Source: Isoalcanivorax pacificus W11-5 (lineage in GTDB: Bacteria > Pseudomonadota > Gammaproteobacteria > Pseudomonadales > Alcanivoracaceae). Taken from it: a DNA stretch of 64,000 nt. Position 1 is the stretch's first letter, and each line of letters begins with the position of its first letter. The stretch spans positions 2,728,001-2,792,000 of the forward strand of contig NZ_CP004387.1 in NCBI RefSeq assembly GCF_000299335.2, read 5' to 3'. This document shows, piece by piece, positions 49,610 to 58,981 of this stretch. The translations under genes were made by a program, and so were the position numbers. The notes beneath the pieces were generated by a model. The model did not search any database. It saw nothing but the letters and a program-made list of their open reading frames with translations, and was not told the DNA's origin.

Positions 49610-52111
49610 ATGACTTTCTGGTTTGGTCTAGATCGCCTGTTCTTCTTCCTCGCCCGCCTCTTCCTCAACTGGTGTACCCGCACCACCAGTCTGCATCGGG
49701 AGCCGGCCGACCTGGGCCTGGACCCGAACCGGCCGGTGTTCTACGTGCTGCGCGAGGCGTCCCTGGCGGATCTGCTATTGCTCGACCGGGAAACCCGGCG
49801 GCTCGGCCTGCCCAGCCCGCTGTCACCGCTGGCGCTGCCGGATCGCACGCTGCGGCGCAGCTATTTCTATATGTACAAGCGCAAGGCGCTGGTCGGCCGC
49901 GAGCGCGTCGGCGGCAACAACCGCCGCCTGATACAACTGGTGGAATCGCTGGGCGCCCACCCGGACCAGGATGTGCAACTGGTGCCGGTATCGCTGTTCT
50001 GGGGCCGCCGCCCGGAAAAGGAAAACTCGCTGTGGAAGATCATCTTCGCGGAGAACTGGTCGCCACCGGGCTTCATCAAGAAATTCTTCATCATCCTGAC
50101 CCAGGGCCGGCAGCTGTTCATCAACATCAGCCAGCCCATGTCGCTGCGGCAGCTGGTGGATGAAAGCGCCAGCCCGGAACGCACCGTGCGCAAGGCCCAA
50201 CGTATCGTGCGCGTGCACTTCCGCCGCCAGCGCGAGGCCGTCATCGGCCCCGACCTGTCGCACCGGCGCACGCTGGTGAACAGCCTGGTGGAAAGCACAC
50301 CGGTGCGCGAAGTGATCAGCCAGACTGCCGCAGAAAGCGGCGAGGCCTACGAGAAACTCGAGGCCCGCGCCCGCAGCTACGCAATGGAGATCGCGGCGGA
50401 TTACTCGCACACCGTGATCCGCTTCCTGGAGATCGTGCTGGAGTGGGTCTGGAACCGCCTCTACAGCGGCCTGCGCGCCTACAACCTGCACCGGCTGCAA
50501 GCGGTAGCGCAGGATCACGAGATCATCTACGTCCCCTGCCACCGCAGCCATGCCGACTACCTGCTGCTGTCCTACCTGCTCTACAAGAACGGCCTGGTGC
50601 CGCCGCATATCGCCGCCGGCATCAACCTGAACCTGCCGGTGATCGGGACTATTCTGCGCCGTGGCGGAGCCTTCTTCATGCGCCGCAGCTTCAAGGACAA
50701 CCCGATCTACGCGGCAGTGTTCAACGAATACATGCACGTCACCCTCAGCCGCGGCTATTCCATCGAGTATTTTGTCGAGGGTGGCCGCAGCCGTTCCGGG
50801 CGCATGCTCAACCCGCGCCCCGGCATGCTGAAGATGACCGTGGAGAGTTTTATCCGCGACAGCCAGAAACCGATTGCGCTGGTGCCGGTGTATATCGGCT
50901 ACGAGAAGCTGATTGAAGGCAGCACCTATATCGGTGAACTGCACGGCAAGAAGAAACAGAAAGAGAGCATCTTCGGCTTCCTGAAGTCACTCTCGGTGCT
51001 GCGCAGCCACTTCGGCGAGGTGCACGTGAACTTCGGCGAGCCACTGCTGCTGAAATCCTTCCTGGATGAACAGGCCCCCGCCTGGCAGCAGACCGACCTG
51101 AACCAGCCGTTCCCGGCACCGATGAAACAGGCCATCAATGCACTCGGCAACGAGGTGGTGACCCGCATCAATGCCGTGGCCGTCGCCAACCCGGTGAACC
51201 TGCTGAGCCTGGCCCTGCTGGCAACGCCGAAACACACCATGGACGAAGTACAGCTCACGCGCCAGCTGGAGCTGTACATCACCCTGTTGCAACAGGCGCC
51301 CTACAGCAGCGGCGCCCAGATCGCCAACAGCGATGCGGCAGACATCATCGAATACGGCATGAAGAACGATTTTATCCATCGTATCGAACATGCCATGGGT
51401 GACCTGATCGGCACCGACAACATCACCGCATTGCAGATGGCCTATGTGCGCAATAACAGCCTGCACCTGTTCGTGCTGCCGGGGCTGGTCTGCTCGCTGC
51501 TGAAAGATGCGCGCAGCATCCGTCGTGACCAGCTGAAACAGCTCGTGCATCTGCTTTACCCCTTCTTCCAGGGCGAATACTTCCTGCACTGGGACAACGA
51601 TGAAGACCTGTTCAATGCCGTCGATGACATCCTGCGTGTCCTGGCTGACCAGGGGCTGGTGCTGATGGAAGACGACCAGCTGCGCGGCGCGCCGCTGCAC
51701 TCCATGGAATCGGAACTGCTCAATCATCTGGCGCAGACGGTGGCGCAGGCGCTGGAGCGCTTCTATCTGACGATTCGCATCCTGGTGCAGCACGGCAGCG
51801 ACCGGCTGACCCCCGAAGCGCTGGAAGAACTGGCGCAGCAGACCGCCCAGCGGCTGTCGCTGCTGTATGAATTCAACTCGCCGGAATTTTTCGACCGGGT
51901 GGTGCTGCGCAACTTCATCTCGCAACTGCGCGCGTACAGCCTGGTCAGCACCAACGACGCCGGCCTGCTGACGTTCGACGACCGCCTGCGCGCCCTGGAT
52001 GGCGAGGCACGCCGTATGCTCAGCCCGACCCTGCGCCAGGCCATCGTGCGCCTGACGCAACTGTGCCAGGCCACAGGCCAGGACACCGCAACGGTCGCGC
52101 CGGACGCCTGA
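49610..52111 (+). CDS. plsB: Glycerol-3-phosphate acyltransferase
   Basis: Membrane enzyme that acylates glycerol-3-phosphate at sn-1, opening phospholipid synthesis. From ATG 49610 it is 833 residues, near the E. coli size. The acyltransferase blocks are clear: HRSHADYLLLSYLL (HX4D), GGAFFMRR, FVEGGRSRSGR and IALVPVYIGYE. The N-terminus has hydrophobic segments. An earlier in-frame ATG at 49535 is less likely. Tandem terminators follow. Confidence 0.95.
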   Translation: MTFWFGLDRLFFFLARLFLNWCTRTTSLHREPADLGLDPNRPVFYVLREASLADLLLLDRETRRLGLPSPLSPLALPDRTLRRSYFYMYKRKALVGRERVGGNNRRLIQLVESLGAHPDQDVQLVPVSLFWGRRPEKENSLWKIIFAENWSPPGFIKKFFIILTQGRQLFINISQPMSLRQLVDESASPERTVRKAQRIVRVHFRRQREAVIGPDLSHRRTLVNSLVESTPVREVISQTAAESGEAYEKLEARARSYAMEIAADYSHTVIRFLEIVLEWVWNRLYSGLRAYNLHRLQAVAQDHEIIYVPCHRSHADYLLLSYLLYKNGLVPPHIAAGINLNLPVIGTILRRGGAFFMRRSFKDNPIYAAVFNEYMHVTLSRGYSIEYFVEGGRSRSGRMLNPRPGMLKMTVESFIRDSQKPIALVPVYIGYEKLIEGSTYIGELHGKKKQKESIFGFLKSLSVLRSHFGEVHVNFGEPLLLKSFLDEQAPAWQQTDLNQPFPAPMKQAINALGNEVVTRINAVAVANPVNLLSLALLATPKHTMDEVQLTRQLELYITLLQQAPYSSGAQIANSDAADIIEYGMKNDFIHRIEHAMGDLIGTDNITALQMAYVRNNSLHLFVLPGLVCSLLKDARSIRRDQLKQLVHLLYPFFQGEYFLHWDNDEDLFNAVDDILRVLADQGLVLMEDDQLRGAPLHSMESELLNHLAQTVAQALERFYLTIRILVQHGSDRLTPEALEELAQQTAQRLSLLYEFNSPEFFDRVVLRNFISQLRAYSLVSTNDAGLLTFDDRLRALDGEARRMLSPTLRQAIVRLTQLCQATGQDTATVAPDA

Positions 52112-52119
52112 ATCGCCCC

Positions 52120-52144
52120 GCCCCACCTGCCGGTGGGGCATTTT
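52120..52144 (+). terminator. Intrinsic terminator of plsB
   Basis: GCCCCACC pairs with GGTGGGGC around a 4-base loop, followed by ATTTT, eight bases after the stop. Confidence 0.85.
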
Positions 52145-52156
52145 CCTACAGCACAA

Positions 52157-52189
52157 CGGCGGGATCACTGACAGCACCCGCCGATTTTT
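52157..52189 (+). terminator. Second tandem terminator after plsB
   Basis: CGGCGGG and CCCGCCG flank a 13-base loop and are followed by ATTTTT. Confidence 0.7.
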
Positions 52190-52283
52190 CCTGACGGCCC
52201 CTCCGCACGGATGCCGCACACTGCTCGCACAAAACCAGCGGAACGGCCTGTCTTCAGAGGGTAGTTTCGCCAAACTTGCGGGA

Positions 52284-52679
52284 GTGAACCGTGGCTTGGA
52301 CGTGGTGGGTTTCGCCTTTGGCTCTACCCACCCTACCCGACAATGGGAGCGACCACGTATTATCCAGCTATTCCGGGTGATCGACTGGCTGATGGCCCTG
52401 CCGCCCTTGCTGAACCAGCAACTGCGCAGGGAAGTGGCCAACCAAGGAGGAGCGACCGTGAAATTTCTCAGTGTGTTTGAACGACATGCCATTGATGAGG
52501 CGGCCAAAAAGGCACGTATCGAGGGTGAAAGTGCCCTACTGAGCCGATTGCTGACGCGGCGTTTCGGACCATTGCCCACAGAAGTCCAGGCCCGTCTGGC
52601 CACCGCCAGCACAACGCAACTCGAACACTGGGCCGACCGGGTATTCGATGCCGGATCGCTGGAAGATGTCTTCCAGTAA
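52284..52679 (+). pseudogene. Remnant of an Rpn/YhgA-type gene with a DUF4351 C-terminus
   Basis: Only the last part of the family is present: a segment DWLMALPPLL, a short charged helix and the C-terminal DUF4351-like block (ESALLSRLLTRRFGPLP and LEHWADRVFDAGSLEDVFQ). The N-terminal nuclease domain is missing; the upstream reading frame instead runs through a 7-bp palindromic repeat (52304-52332, GGTGGGT/ACCCACC) that looks like an interspersed element. A GTG at 52458 with AAGGAGG would give an isolated 73-residue product. Confidence 0.7.
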
Positions 52680-52684
52680 GCCCG

Positions 52685-53404
52685 TCAGCCCGTCACATAG
52701 ACATCAAACCGCACCGTCTTCCCCGCCAGCTGGTGAGAGGGCTTTCTGCCCGGCAGCAGCGGTGCGCGCAACGGCCGCTTGACCACCACCCGTTTGCCCG
52801 CCGCCGTCAGCGCCGCTGTCAGCAGCGCTGCCTCACCGGCCTCATCGTCGATGGGGGAAAGTTGCTGCAGCCACGCCAGATCTTTTTTGATCGCAGCGGA
52901 TTTTTCCCGTTCGGGAAACATCGGGTCCAGATACACCACCTGTGCCACCGCCGGATGCGTCACCAGCCAGTCGAGACTGTCGGCATTCACCAGTGTCATG
53001 CGCTGCGCCAGCGCACCGGCACGCCGCAGCCCATCCGACAACATGGCGTGCAGCACCGGCTGCCGCTCCAGCAGCACGACCTGCCAGCCCGCCGCCGCCA
53101 GCACCGCCGCATCGCGTCCGAGACCGGCGGTGGCGTCTATCACCACACCGTTTTCCGGCATGTTGCCGGCCGCACGCACCAGTTTTTCATGACGCACGCG
53201 GTCGGCGGCAACGCGGTAGCCGGTCTTGCCGCCTGCAAAATCCACGCACAGGGGCGTTTCCGGCCCACCCGGATGCCACAGCGACAGCGCACCATCGCGA
53301 TGGCCCAGCACCAGGTCACAGCCGGTGGCCAGCGCGGCGGCATCGCTGGCCACCGGCAAACCGGGCAGGCCTGGCGGTGCATCCGGCAGCAGGCCGAGGC
53401 TCAT
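52685..53404 (-). CDS. rsmJ: 16S rRNA (guanine1516-N2)-methyltransferase
   Basis: SAM-dependent methyltransferase of small-subunit rRNA. The 239-residue protein has the SAM-binding region VIDATAGLGRDAAVLA and DPMFPERE, and a C-terminal segment VKRPLRAPLLPGRKPSH, all of which match RsmJ. The ATG at 53404 starts five bases after the uppP stop. It is the last gene of the yoaA-tsaB-thioesterase-uppP-rsmJ run. Confidence 0.94.
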   Translation of the reverse strand: MSLGLLPDAPPGLPGLPVASDAAALATGCDLVLGHRDGALSLWHPGGPETPLCVDFAGGKTGYRVAADRVRHEKLVRAAGNMPENGVVIDATAGLGRDAAVLAAAGWQVVLLERQPVLHAMLSDGLRRAGALAQRMTLVNADSLDWLVTHPAVAQVVYLDPMFPEREKSAAIKKDLAWLQQLSPIDDEAGEAALLTAALTAAGKRVVVKRPLRAPLLPGRKPSHQLAGKTVRFDVYVTG

Positions 53405-53408
53405 GGCG

Positions 53409-54206
53409 TCAGGTGAACCACAACAGCAGCACGGCACCCAGGAGCAGCCGGTACACCGCGAACGGCATCATGCCGACACGGCTCACCAGACGCACAAAGA
53501 AGGCGATGGTGAGGTAGGCCACCAGTGCGGACAGCACGCAGGCCACGCCCAGCTGAATCAGGCTGTAGGCATGCTCCAGCCCGACCAGGTCACGGCTCAT
53601 CAGGACCAGCGCACCCAGAATCACCGGAATCGAGAGCAGAAAGGAAAAATGCGCCGCGTCTTCACGCTTCAACCCGACCAGCAATGCGGCCGTGATGGTG
53701 ATGCCGCTGCGAGACGTCCCGGGGATCAGCGCCAGCGCCTGCGCCACACCAATGATCGTCGCCAGCCCCAGGCCGATGCCCATCAGGCCGATCCGCTGCC
53801 GGCCGCGCGCGTCGGCAAACCAGAGCAGTGCGCCGAACAGCACGGTGGTGATGCCGATCACCGTCACAGAGCGTGTGTACTGTTCGATCAGATCCTTGAA
53901 CAGCAGGCCGCACACCACCGCCGGCAAGGTCGCCCAGACGATCAGCAGCCCCAGGCGCAGGTCCTCGTTCACGCGCCGCTGTGTCACGCCCTGCCAGGCA
54001 CCGCCGACCATGGCGGTCAGTTGCCGGCGGTAATACCACACCACCGCGACCAGCGTGCCCAGGTGCACCGCCACATCAAACGCCAGCCCCTGATCCTGCC
54101 AGCCGAGCAGTTGCGCCGGCAGGATCAGATGCGCGGAACTGGAGACAGGCAGGAATTCGGTCAGCCCCTGAATCAATGCCAGGACCAGTGTCTGCAACCA
54201 GTCCAT
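53409..54206 (-). CDS. uppP: Undecaprenyl-diphosphatase
   Basis: Recycles undecaprenyl pyrophosphate to the monophosphate, completing the carrier cycle begun by UppS. The 265-residue polytopic membrane protein carries the two catalytic blocks LIQGLTEFLPVSSSAHL near the N-terminus and PGTSRSGITI. The ATG at 54206 overlaps the thioesterase stop (TGATG). Confidence 0.96.
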   Translation of the reverse strand: MDWLQTLVLALIQGLTEFLPVSSSAHLILPAQLLGWQDQGLAFDVAVHLGTLVAVVWYYRRQLTAMVGGAWQGVTQRRVNEDLRLGLLIVWATLPAVVCGLLFKDLIEQYTRSVTVIGITTVLFGALLWFADARGRQRIGLMGIGLGLATIIGVAQALALIPGTSRSGITITAALLVGLKREDAAHFSFLLSIPVILGALVLMSRDLVGLEHAYSLIQLGVACVLSALVAYLTIAFFVRLVSRVGMMPFAVYRLLLGAVLLLWFT

Positions 54207-54646
54207 CAGAGCGCATCCTTGACGGTGACGGCATAGCCCTCGACAAACTCCGGCGGCATGCGACGCGGTTTGCCGGAATCCACCGCCACGCACACCCAAC
54301 GCGTATGGCCGCGCACCAGCGTCACGCCATCGCTTTCACGAACGATCTGGTAACGGCGCGTCATGCTGATGCGGAAATCGTTCTGCACAATCCAGGTGCC
54401 CAGCAGCAACCTGTCACCGGCAAACGCGGGGCTGAGATACTCCAGCTCAGTATGGCGTGCCACAAAGCCGCGATTGAGACGGCTATAGGTTTCCCAGCCC
54501 AGGCCCAGCGCCTCGGTATGGTCCCAGGCCACCTTTTCCATCCACTGCACGTAGGCCGCGTTGTTGGCGTGGCCCATGCGATCAATGCTGTCGTCTTCCA
54601 CCATCATCGACAGCGTGTGCGGTCGGGGTAAATCCCATTCGATCAT
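54206..54646 (-). CDS. Acyl-CoA thioesterase, YbgC/FadM hot-dog family
   Basis: The 146-residue hot-dog protein has the active-site segment SIDRMGHANNAAYVQW (Asp22, GHANN) and the usual length of this family. It would hydrolyse acyl-CoA or acyl-ACP thioesters; the specific substrate is unknown. ATG overlaps the tsaB stop (ATGA). Confidence 0.85.
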   Translation of the reverse strand: MIEWDLPRPHTLSMMVEDDSIDRMGHANNAAYVQWMEKVAWDHTEALGLGWETYSRLNRGFVARHTELEYLSPAFAGDRLLLGTWIVQNDFRISMTRRYQIVRESDGVTLVRGHTRWVCVAVDSGKPRRMPPEFVEGYAVTVKDAL

Positions 54647-55323
54647 CGGTTAGCTCCCTGAATCACCTGGTCACGCAGATACACGGGCCGTGCCTGCGCG
54701 GCGTCTACCCCTTCCCCTGCGGCAAAACCCGGTGCCGCCAGCCGAACAATGGTGGCTGCGCGCGGATAACCGTCCGGCAGCCATTCTCCTAATGCGGGCA
54801 GTGCCTGCTGCAGGGCGGCGCGGTGCACCTCCCCCGAGCCGGTGCCGGTGCGTACCTGCTGCGGTAGCGGTGGCAAGGTCAGCGGGCTGGCGAGGCAATC
54901 TTCCACCAGCGCATGCAAACGGTCGTTGTCACCCTGCCGTTCGTACACTGCCAGGTACAGTTCGTTCATGCGCGCATCGAACGCCGTCAGCAATGGGCCG
55001 CGGGCGCCACGATCAAACGCCGCCAGCGCTGCCGACGCCAGCGTCGAGATACCCAGCACCGGCCGGTCAATGGCAAACGCCAACCCCTGCGCCACGGCTA
55101 CGGCCACGCGCACGCCGGTAAAGGCGCCCGGTCCGCGCCCAAACGCCACACCATCAAGCTGCGCCGCCGTCAGGCCCGCTTCCGCCAGCAACGCCTCCAC
55201 CATCGGCAGCACCAGTTCGGTCTGCCGGCGCGGCGCCATCTCAAAACGCTCCAGCAGGTCGCCGTCCTGCCACAGGGCCACCGAGCAACTTTCGGTGGCG
55301 GTTTCAATGCCGATCAGTTTCAT
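54643..55323 (-). CDS. tsaB: tRNA threonylcarbamoyl adenosine biosynthesis protein TsaB
   Basis: TsaB scaffolds the TsaD/TsaE complex for N6-threonylcarbamoyl-adenosine at position 37 of ANN-decoding tRNAs. The 226-residue ASKHA-fold protein starts MKLIGIETATESCSVAL and has VAFGRGPGAFTGVRV, both TsaB hallmarks. The ATG at 55323 has AGGA six bases upstream and overlaps the end of yoaA by 20 bases. Confidence 0.95.
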   Translation of the reverse strand: MKLIGIETATESCSVALWQDGDLLERFEMAPRRQTELVLPMVEALLAEAGLTAAQLDGVAFGRGPGAFTGVRVAVAVAQGLAFAIDRPVLGISTLASAALAAFDRGARGPLLTAFDARMNELYLAVYERQGDNDRLHALVEDCLASPLTLPPLPQQVRTGTGSGEVHRAALQQALPALGEWLPDGYPRAATIVRLAAPGFAAGEGVDAAQARPVYLRDQVIQGANR

Positions 55324-57274
55324 CTGAATCCTGTCTCTGTTCGGGAAGTGCCGGCGAGGTCTGCTCAAGCATGCGGAAGAAACGCTGGACGACCTCCAGT
55401 TTGCGGGTGCGGGTCATGCCCGGCAAGCTGTCGAGAAACAGCTTGCCGTAGCTGCGATTGACGATGCGCGGGTCGGCCACCACCAGCAGGCCGCGATCCT
55501 GCGGATCACGAATCAGCCGGCCGGCGCCCTGCCGCAATGTCAGCACGGCCTGCGGCAACTGGAAATCACGAAACGGCTGCCCACCCTGTTTACGAATATT
55601 GTCGATGCGTGCGGCGGCCACCGGATCGCCCGGCGAACCGAACGGCAGCTTGTCGATGATCACACAACTGAGCGCGTCGCCGCGTACATCAATGCCTTCC
55701 CAGAAACTGGCCGCGCCCAGCAGGACAGCGTTGCCAAGCCCGCGAAACTGTTCCAGCAGTTGCCGCCGCCCGGCCTCACCCTGCACCAGCAGCGGGAAGG
55801 GCAGCCGGTCACGCAGCAGCGCTGCGGCTTCACGCAGCGCGCGGTGGCTGGTGAACAGGAAAAACGTGCGCCCTTTCGCCGCCTCGATCACCGGCAGCAT
55901 GGTGTCCACCACCGCGCGCGTATAGTCCGGTGACTCCGGCATCGGCAGATTTTCCGGAACGTACAAGACGGCCTGGCGCCGAAAATCGAACGGGCTCGCC
56001 AGCCGCAGCGTGCGCGCCTGGTCCAGCCCGAGCCGGTCCAGGAAATGAGAAAAATTGCCCGCCACCGACAGCGTGGCCGAGGTGAAGACCCAGGCGCACT
56101 GATGCCGGGCGCGGTGGGCACCGAAGGCTTCGGCCACGGCCAGCGGCGTTGCGTGCAGCATGAAGGTGCGGCGGAAATTCTCGAACCAGTAAACCTGGGC
56201 AGGATCTTCGGCCCGGGTCAGGCGTCCCAGGCTGTTCAGCAGTTCGCGGCTGCGGCGGACGCAGTTATCCATGCCCCGGCTGGCCTTCTGCAACGGCGCC
56301 ACCATCGCATCGAGTTCCTCCAGCCGCGCCAGCAGCCCGTCCACGGCCTCCTGGACCGCCTTGAGGTGCGCGACGTCCTGCCAGGGGGCACGACGGCCCT
56401 CATCCCCCAGGGCCAGCCGCAGATCGGCTGTGGCGCGCTCCAGCGCCGCTGTGAGGCTGTTCAGTGCCTGCAGGTCGGCGGCGGTATGGCCGGCCTCGCT
56501 GAGCACGTCGCGGCCCAGCTCGGTGATCTGGCGGGCGCTGAGTGATTCACCAAAGAACGTCGCCGCCACATCCGGCAATTGATGTGCTTCGTCGAAGATC
56601 ACGGCATTGGCGCTCGGCAGCAGATCAGACACGCCTTCGCCTTTCAACGCCGCGTCGGCAAAAAACAGGTGATGATTGACCACCACCAGGTCTGCTTCCT
56701 GGGCACGCTGGCGCGCCTGGATGACGGGACACTCGCTGTAGTTGGGGCAGTCCTGTCCCAGACAGTTGTCCGCCGTGCTGGTCACCCAGGGCCAGACCGG
56801 GGCGTCTTCCGGCAGCTCCTGCAACTCGGCGAGATCACCGGTGGCCGTCCGTCCGGCCCAGCGCGCCACCACCTGCAGTTGTTCCGCCGTCTCACGCGCC
56901 AGGAAGCGGCCTTCCTCAATGTGCAGGGCCAGCCGATACGGGCAGAGATAATTGGCGCGGCCTTTCAGCAGCGCCACACGCCGGCGCACACCGAGTGCCT
57001 TGAGCACTACCGGCACATCCTTGAAGAACAACTGGTCCTGCAGGCTCTTGGTGCCGGTGGAAATGATGGTCGGGCCTTCGGAGAGCAGCGCGGGCACCAG
57101 ATAGGCCAGCGTCTTGCCGGTGCCGGTTTCCGCTTCCACCACCAGCGCCTCGTGCGCCGCCAGGGCCGATTCCACGGCGGTGGCCATCTCCAGTTGCGGC
57201 GCGCGAGCAAGGAAGCCAGGGATGAACGCTTCAAAGCGTTCGCCCTGCTGGAGAATGTCGCGAACCTGACTCAA
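55304..57274 (-). CDS. yoaA: ATP-dependent DNA helicase, YoaA/DinG (XPD-like) family
   Basis: An iron-sulfur superfamily 2 helicase, 656 residues from a TTG start at 57274 supported by AGGAG seven bases upstream. Walker A is VEAETGTGKTLAY, the Fe-S cysteines are in LCPYRLAL and CLGQDCPNYSECPV, and Walker B is FDEAHQL. C-terminal motifs include SFWEGIDVRG and QGAGRLIRDPQDRG. It likely repairs replication-fork damage; it belongs to YoaA rather than full-length DinG by length. It heads the tsaB operon. Confidence 0.93.
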   Translation of the reverse strand: MSQVRDILQQGERFEAFIPGFLARAPQLEMATAVESALAAHEALVVEAETGTGKTLAYLVPALLSEGPTIISTGTKSLQDQLFFKDVPVVLKALGVRRRVALLKGRANYLCPYRLALHIEEGRFLARETAEQLQVVARWAGRTATGDLAELQELPEDAPVWPWVTSTADNCLGQDCPNYSECPVIQARQRAQEADLVVVNHHLFFADAALKGEGVSDLLPSANAVIFDEAHQLPDVAATFFGESLSARQITELGRDVLSEAGHTAADLQALNSLTAALERATADLRLALGDEGRRAPWQDVAHLKAVQEAVDGLLARLEELDAMVAPLQKASRGMDNCVRRSRELLNSLGRLTRAEDPAQVYWFENFRRTFMLHATPLAVAEAFGAHRARHQCAWVFTSATLSVAGNFSHFLDRLGLDQARTLRLASPFDFRRQAVLYVPENLPMPESPDYTRAVVDTMLPVIEAAKGRTFFLFTSHRALREAAALLRDRLPFPLLVQGEAGRRQLLEQFRGLGNAVLLGAASFWEGIDVRGDALSCVIIDKLPFGSPGDPVAAARIDNIRKQGGQPFRDFQLPQAVLTLRQGAGRLIRDPQDRGLLVVADPRIVNRSYGKLFLDSLPGMTRTRKLEVVQRFFRMLEQTSPALPEQRQDSDETDRH

Positions 57275-57348
57275 TACCCTGCTCCTGCCATGGTGATGAC
57301 GGCGACAACGGCCAGGCCGGCCACGACGGCATCGAAAAATCAGCGCAG

Positions 57349-57377
57349 AGAATAGCGGATGCCGGTTATTGACCCAA
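57349..57377 (-). promoter_or_regulatory. Candidate sigma-70 promoter of yoaA-tsaB-uppP-rsmJ
   Basis: TTGGGT and TATTCT on the minus strand are 17 bases apart, about 75 bases upstream of the TTG start, in the divergent region with mobA. Confidence 0.4.
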
Positions 57378-57403
57378 GCACGGCGCTGCCGGAAAGTCGC
57401 GTC

Positions 57404-57985
57404 ATGAGCCATTACACACTGATCATTCTCGCTGGCGGCGCCGGCCGGCGCATGGGCGGGGCCGACAAGGGGTTGCTGCCGTGGCACGGCCAGCCGGTGG
57501 TACAGCATCTGTTGCAGCGCTTCAACGACGCCTCGCAACACCTGCTGGTCGTCAATCGCCACCTTGCCGAGTACCGTGCGCTGGCCGCCCCGTTCGGGGC
57601 GCAGGTCTTACAGGACCAGAGCGAGGCGCTGCTCGGCCCGCTGGCCGGCCTGCAGGCCGCCCTGTCCGCCGCGCGCTGTGCGCAATGTGTGCTGCTGCCC
57701 TGCGACATGCCACGGCTGCCGGCTACTTTGCCCCGGCAACTCTGCGCAGCACGCCTCGATACGGCGGACATTGCCGTGCTGCATGACGGCCAGCGGCTGC
57801 AACCCTTGTGCATGGCGCTCGACAGCGGCTACTGGCAACAGAATCTGGACAGCTGGCTCAATGACAGGGATCGCAGTGTGCACGGCTGGCTGCGCGACAA
57901 GCCGATACGGCCGGTGCAATGCAATGAGGCAGCCAGGGACGCCTTCGCAAATCTGAATTATCCGGATGAATGGACATCCGGCTAA
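57404..57985 (+). CDS. mobA: Molybdenum cofactor guanylyltransferase
   Basis: Attaches GMP to molybdopterin to form the bis-MGD cofactor. The 193-residue protein has the nucleotide-binding LAGGAGRRMGGADKG and LLPCDMPRLPATL. The ATG at 57404 (MSHYTLIIL) is chosen over an earlier one. It is divergent from yoaA. Confidence 0.94.
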   Translation: MSHYTLIILAGGAGRRMGGADKGLLPWHGQPVVQHLLQRFNDASQHLLVVNRHLAEYRALAAPFGAQVLQDQSEALLGPLAGLQAALSAARCAQCVLLPCDMPRLPATLPRQLCAARLDTADIAVLHDGQRLQPLCMALDSGYWQQNLDSWLNDRDRSVHGWLRDKPIRPVQCNEAARDAFANLNYPDEWTSG

Positions 57986-58140
57986 AAATGTTACCAATCG
58001 AAACACCCGGATCGGCGTAACCGCCTTGTACCCTATCGGCACCGCGCCGGATTCCTTTCTGCAGCGTGCCGTATCATCGGCCCGCTTAAAACCCCGTCAC
58101 GGAATCCGGCCCAGGCCTGGAGATTAAAACGCCCCCATAA

Positions 58141-58166
58141 AAAAACCCCGCCGAAGCGGGGTTTTT
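58141..58166. terminator. Bidirectional terminator between mobA and the AlgP-like gene
   Basis: AAAAACCCCGC pairs with GCGGGGTTTTT around CGAA, with an A-run on one side and a T-run on the other; it serves both convergent genes. The preceding 155 bases after mobA show nothing else recognised. Confidence 0.9.
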
Positions 58167-58192
58167 CATTCATCGATGGCAGACACCATCAA

Positions 58193-58981
58193 TCAGTTGG
58201 CCGCTGCCTTCTTCGGCGGACGACCACGACGTGCTGCTTTCTTGCGGGCCGGTGCTTTCTTGGCCTTGGCTTTACGGACGGTGGTCTTGCGAGCCGGGGC
58301 CTTGCGGGCAGCTGCCTTGCGCGGCGCTTTCTTCTTCGGCGCGGCCTTCTTGGCTTTCGCCTTGGCCTTGCGAGCGGCTTTCTTCTCGGCAGCCTTGGCT
58401 TTGGCGGCCGCTTTCTTGGCGGCAGCCTTGGCTTTGGCAGCGGCTTTCTTGGCAGCAGCCTTGGCTTTCACAGCGGCTTTCTTGGCTGCGGCCTTGGCTT
58501 TCTTGGCGGCTTTACGCTCCTGGTCGCGTACCTTGGTGCCGTAGTTACGCTCTGCAGTGCGCAGTTTCTTGGTTTCGCGGGCAACCAGTTTCTTGGCGGC
58601 CTGCTCTTCACCACGTACCAGTTTGATCTGGTCACGGGCTTCTTTCACTTTCAGGCGCTGGGCGCTGACCTTGTCGCGGGCCGGTGCCACGGCTTTCTTG
58701 GCGGCGGCGGTGCCGGTACGGGCCTTGTCACGCTTGGTTTTCAGGTCGGACTGGAGTTTTGCCAGTTTGCCGGTTTCGGTATCCAGTTTCTTGCGGGCCT
58801 GCTCCTGTTTGGTGCTGGCCTGGGCGACCTTCTTCTGGGCCTGGTCGAGGACTTTCTGCTGGAGTTTTACTTTTGCTTCGGCGTTGACGATGGACTTCGG
58901 CACTGCTGCTTTTCTTGCTGCCGGTGCCTTGCGGGCTACCGCCTTTTTACGCGGTGCGGCCTTTCTCTTTGCACGAGCCAT
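58193..58981 (-). CDS. AlgP-like histone-H1-like nucleoid protein with C-terminal AT-hook
   Basis: A 262-residue, highly basic protein. The N-terminal 140 residues are a coiled coil (KVLDQAQKKVAQ and beyond), then about 100 residues of Lys/Ala-Pro-rich repeats (KAAAKKAA-type units, about 155-250). The last 12 residues (RRGRPPKK) form an AT-hook that binds the minor groove of AT-rich DNA. It resembles Pseudomonas AlgP/AlgR3. Role in chromosome packing or gene control is inferred. The repeat number is likely variable. Confidence 0.88.
   Translation of the reverse strand: MARAKRKAAPRKKAVARKAPAARKAAVPKSIVNAEAKVKLQQKVLDQAQKKVAQASTKQEQARKKLDTETGKLAKLQSDLKTKRDKARTGTAAAKKAVAPARDKVSAQRLKVKEARDQIKLVRGEEQAAKKLVARETKKLRTAERNYGTKVRDQERKAAKKAKAAAKKAAVKAKAAAKKAAAKAKAAAKKAAAKAKAAEKKAARKAKAKAKKAAPKKKAPRKAAARKAPARKTTVRKAKAKKAPARKKAARRGRPPKKAAAN

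Noticed and set aside
58330-58520. Repeats in the AlgP-like gene as a possible CRISPR or minisatellite
   Set aside because: The repeats keep the reading frame and encode KAAAKKAA-type units, which is normal for this protein family.
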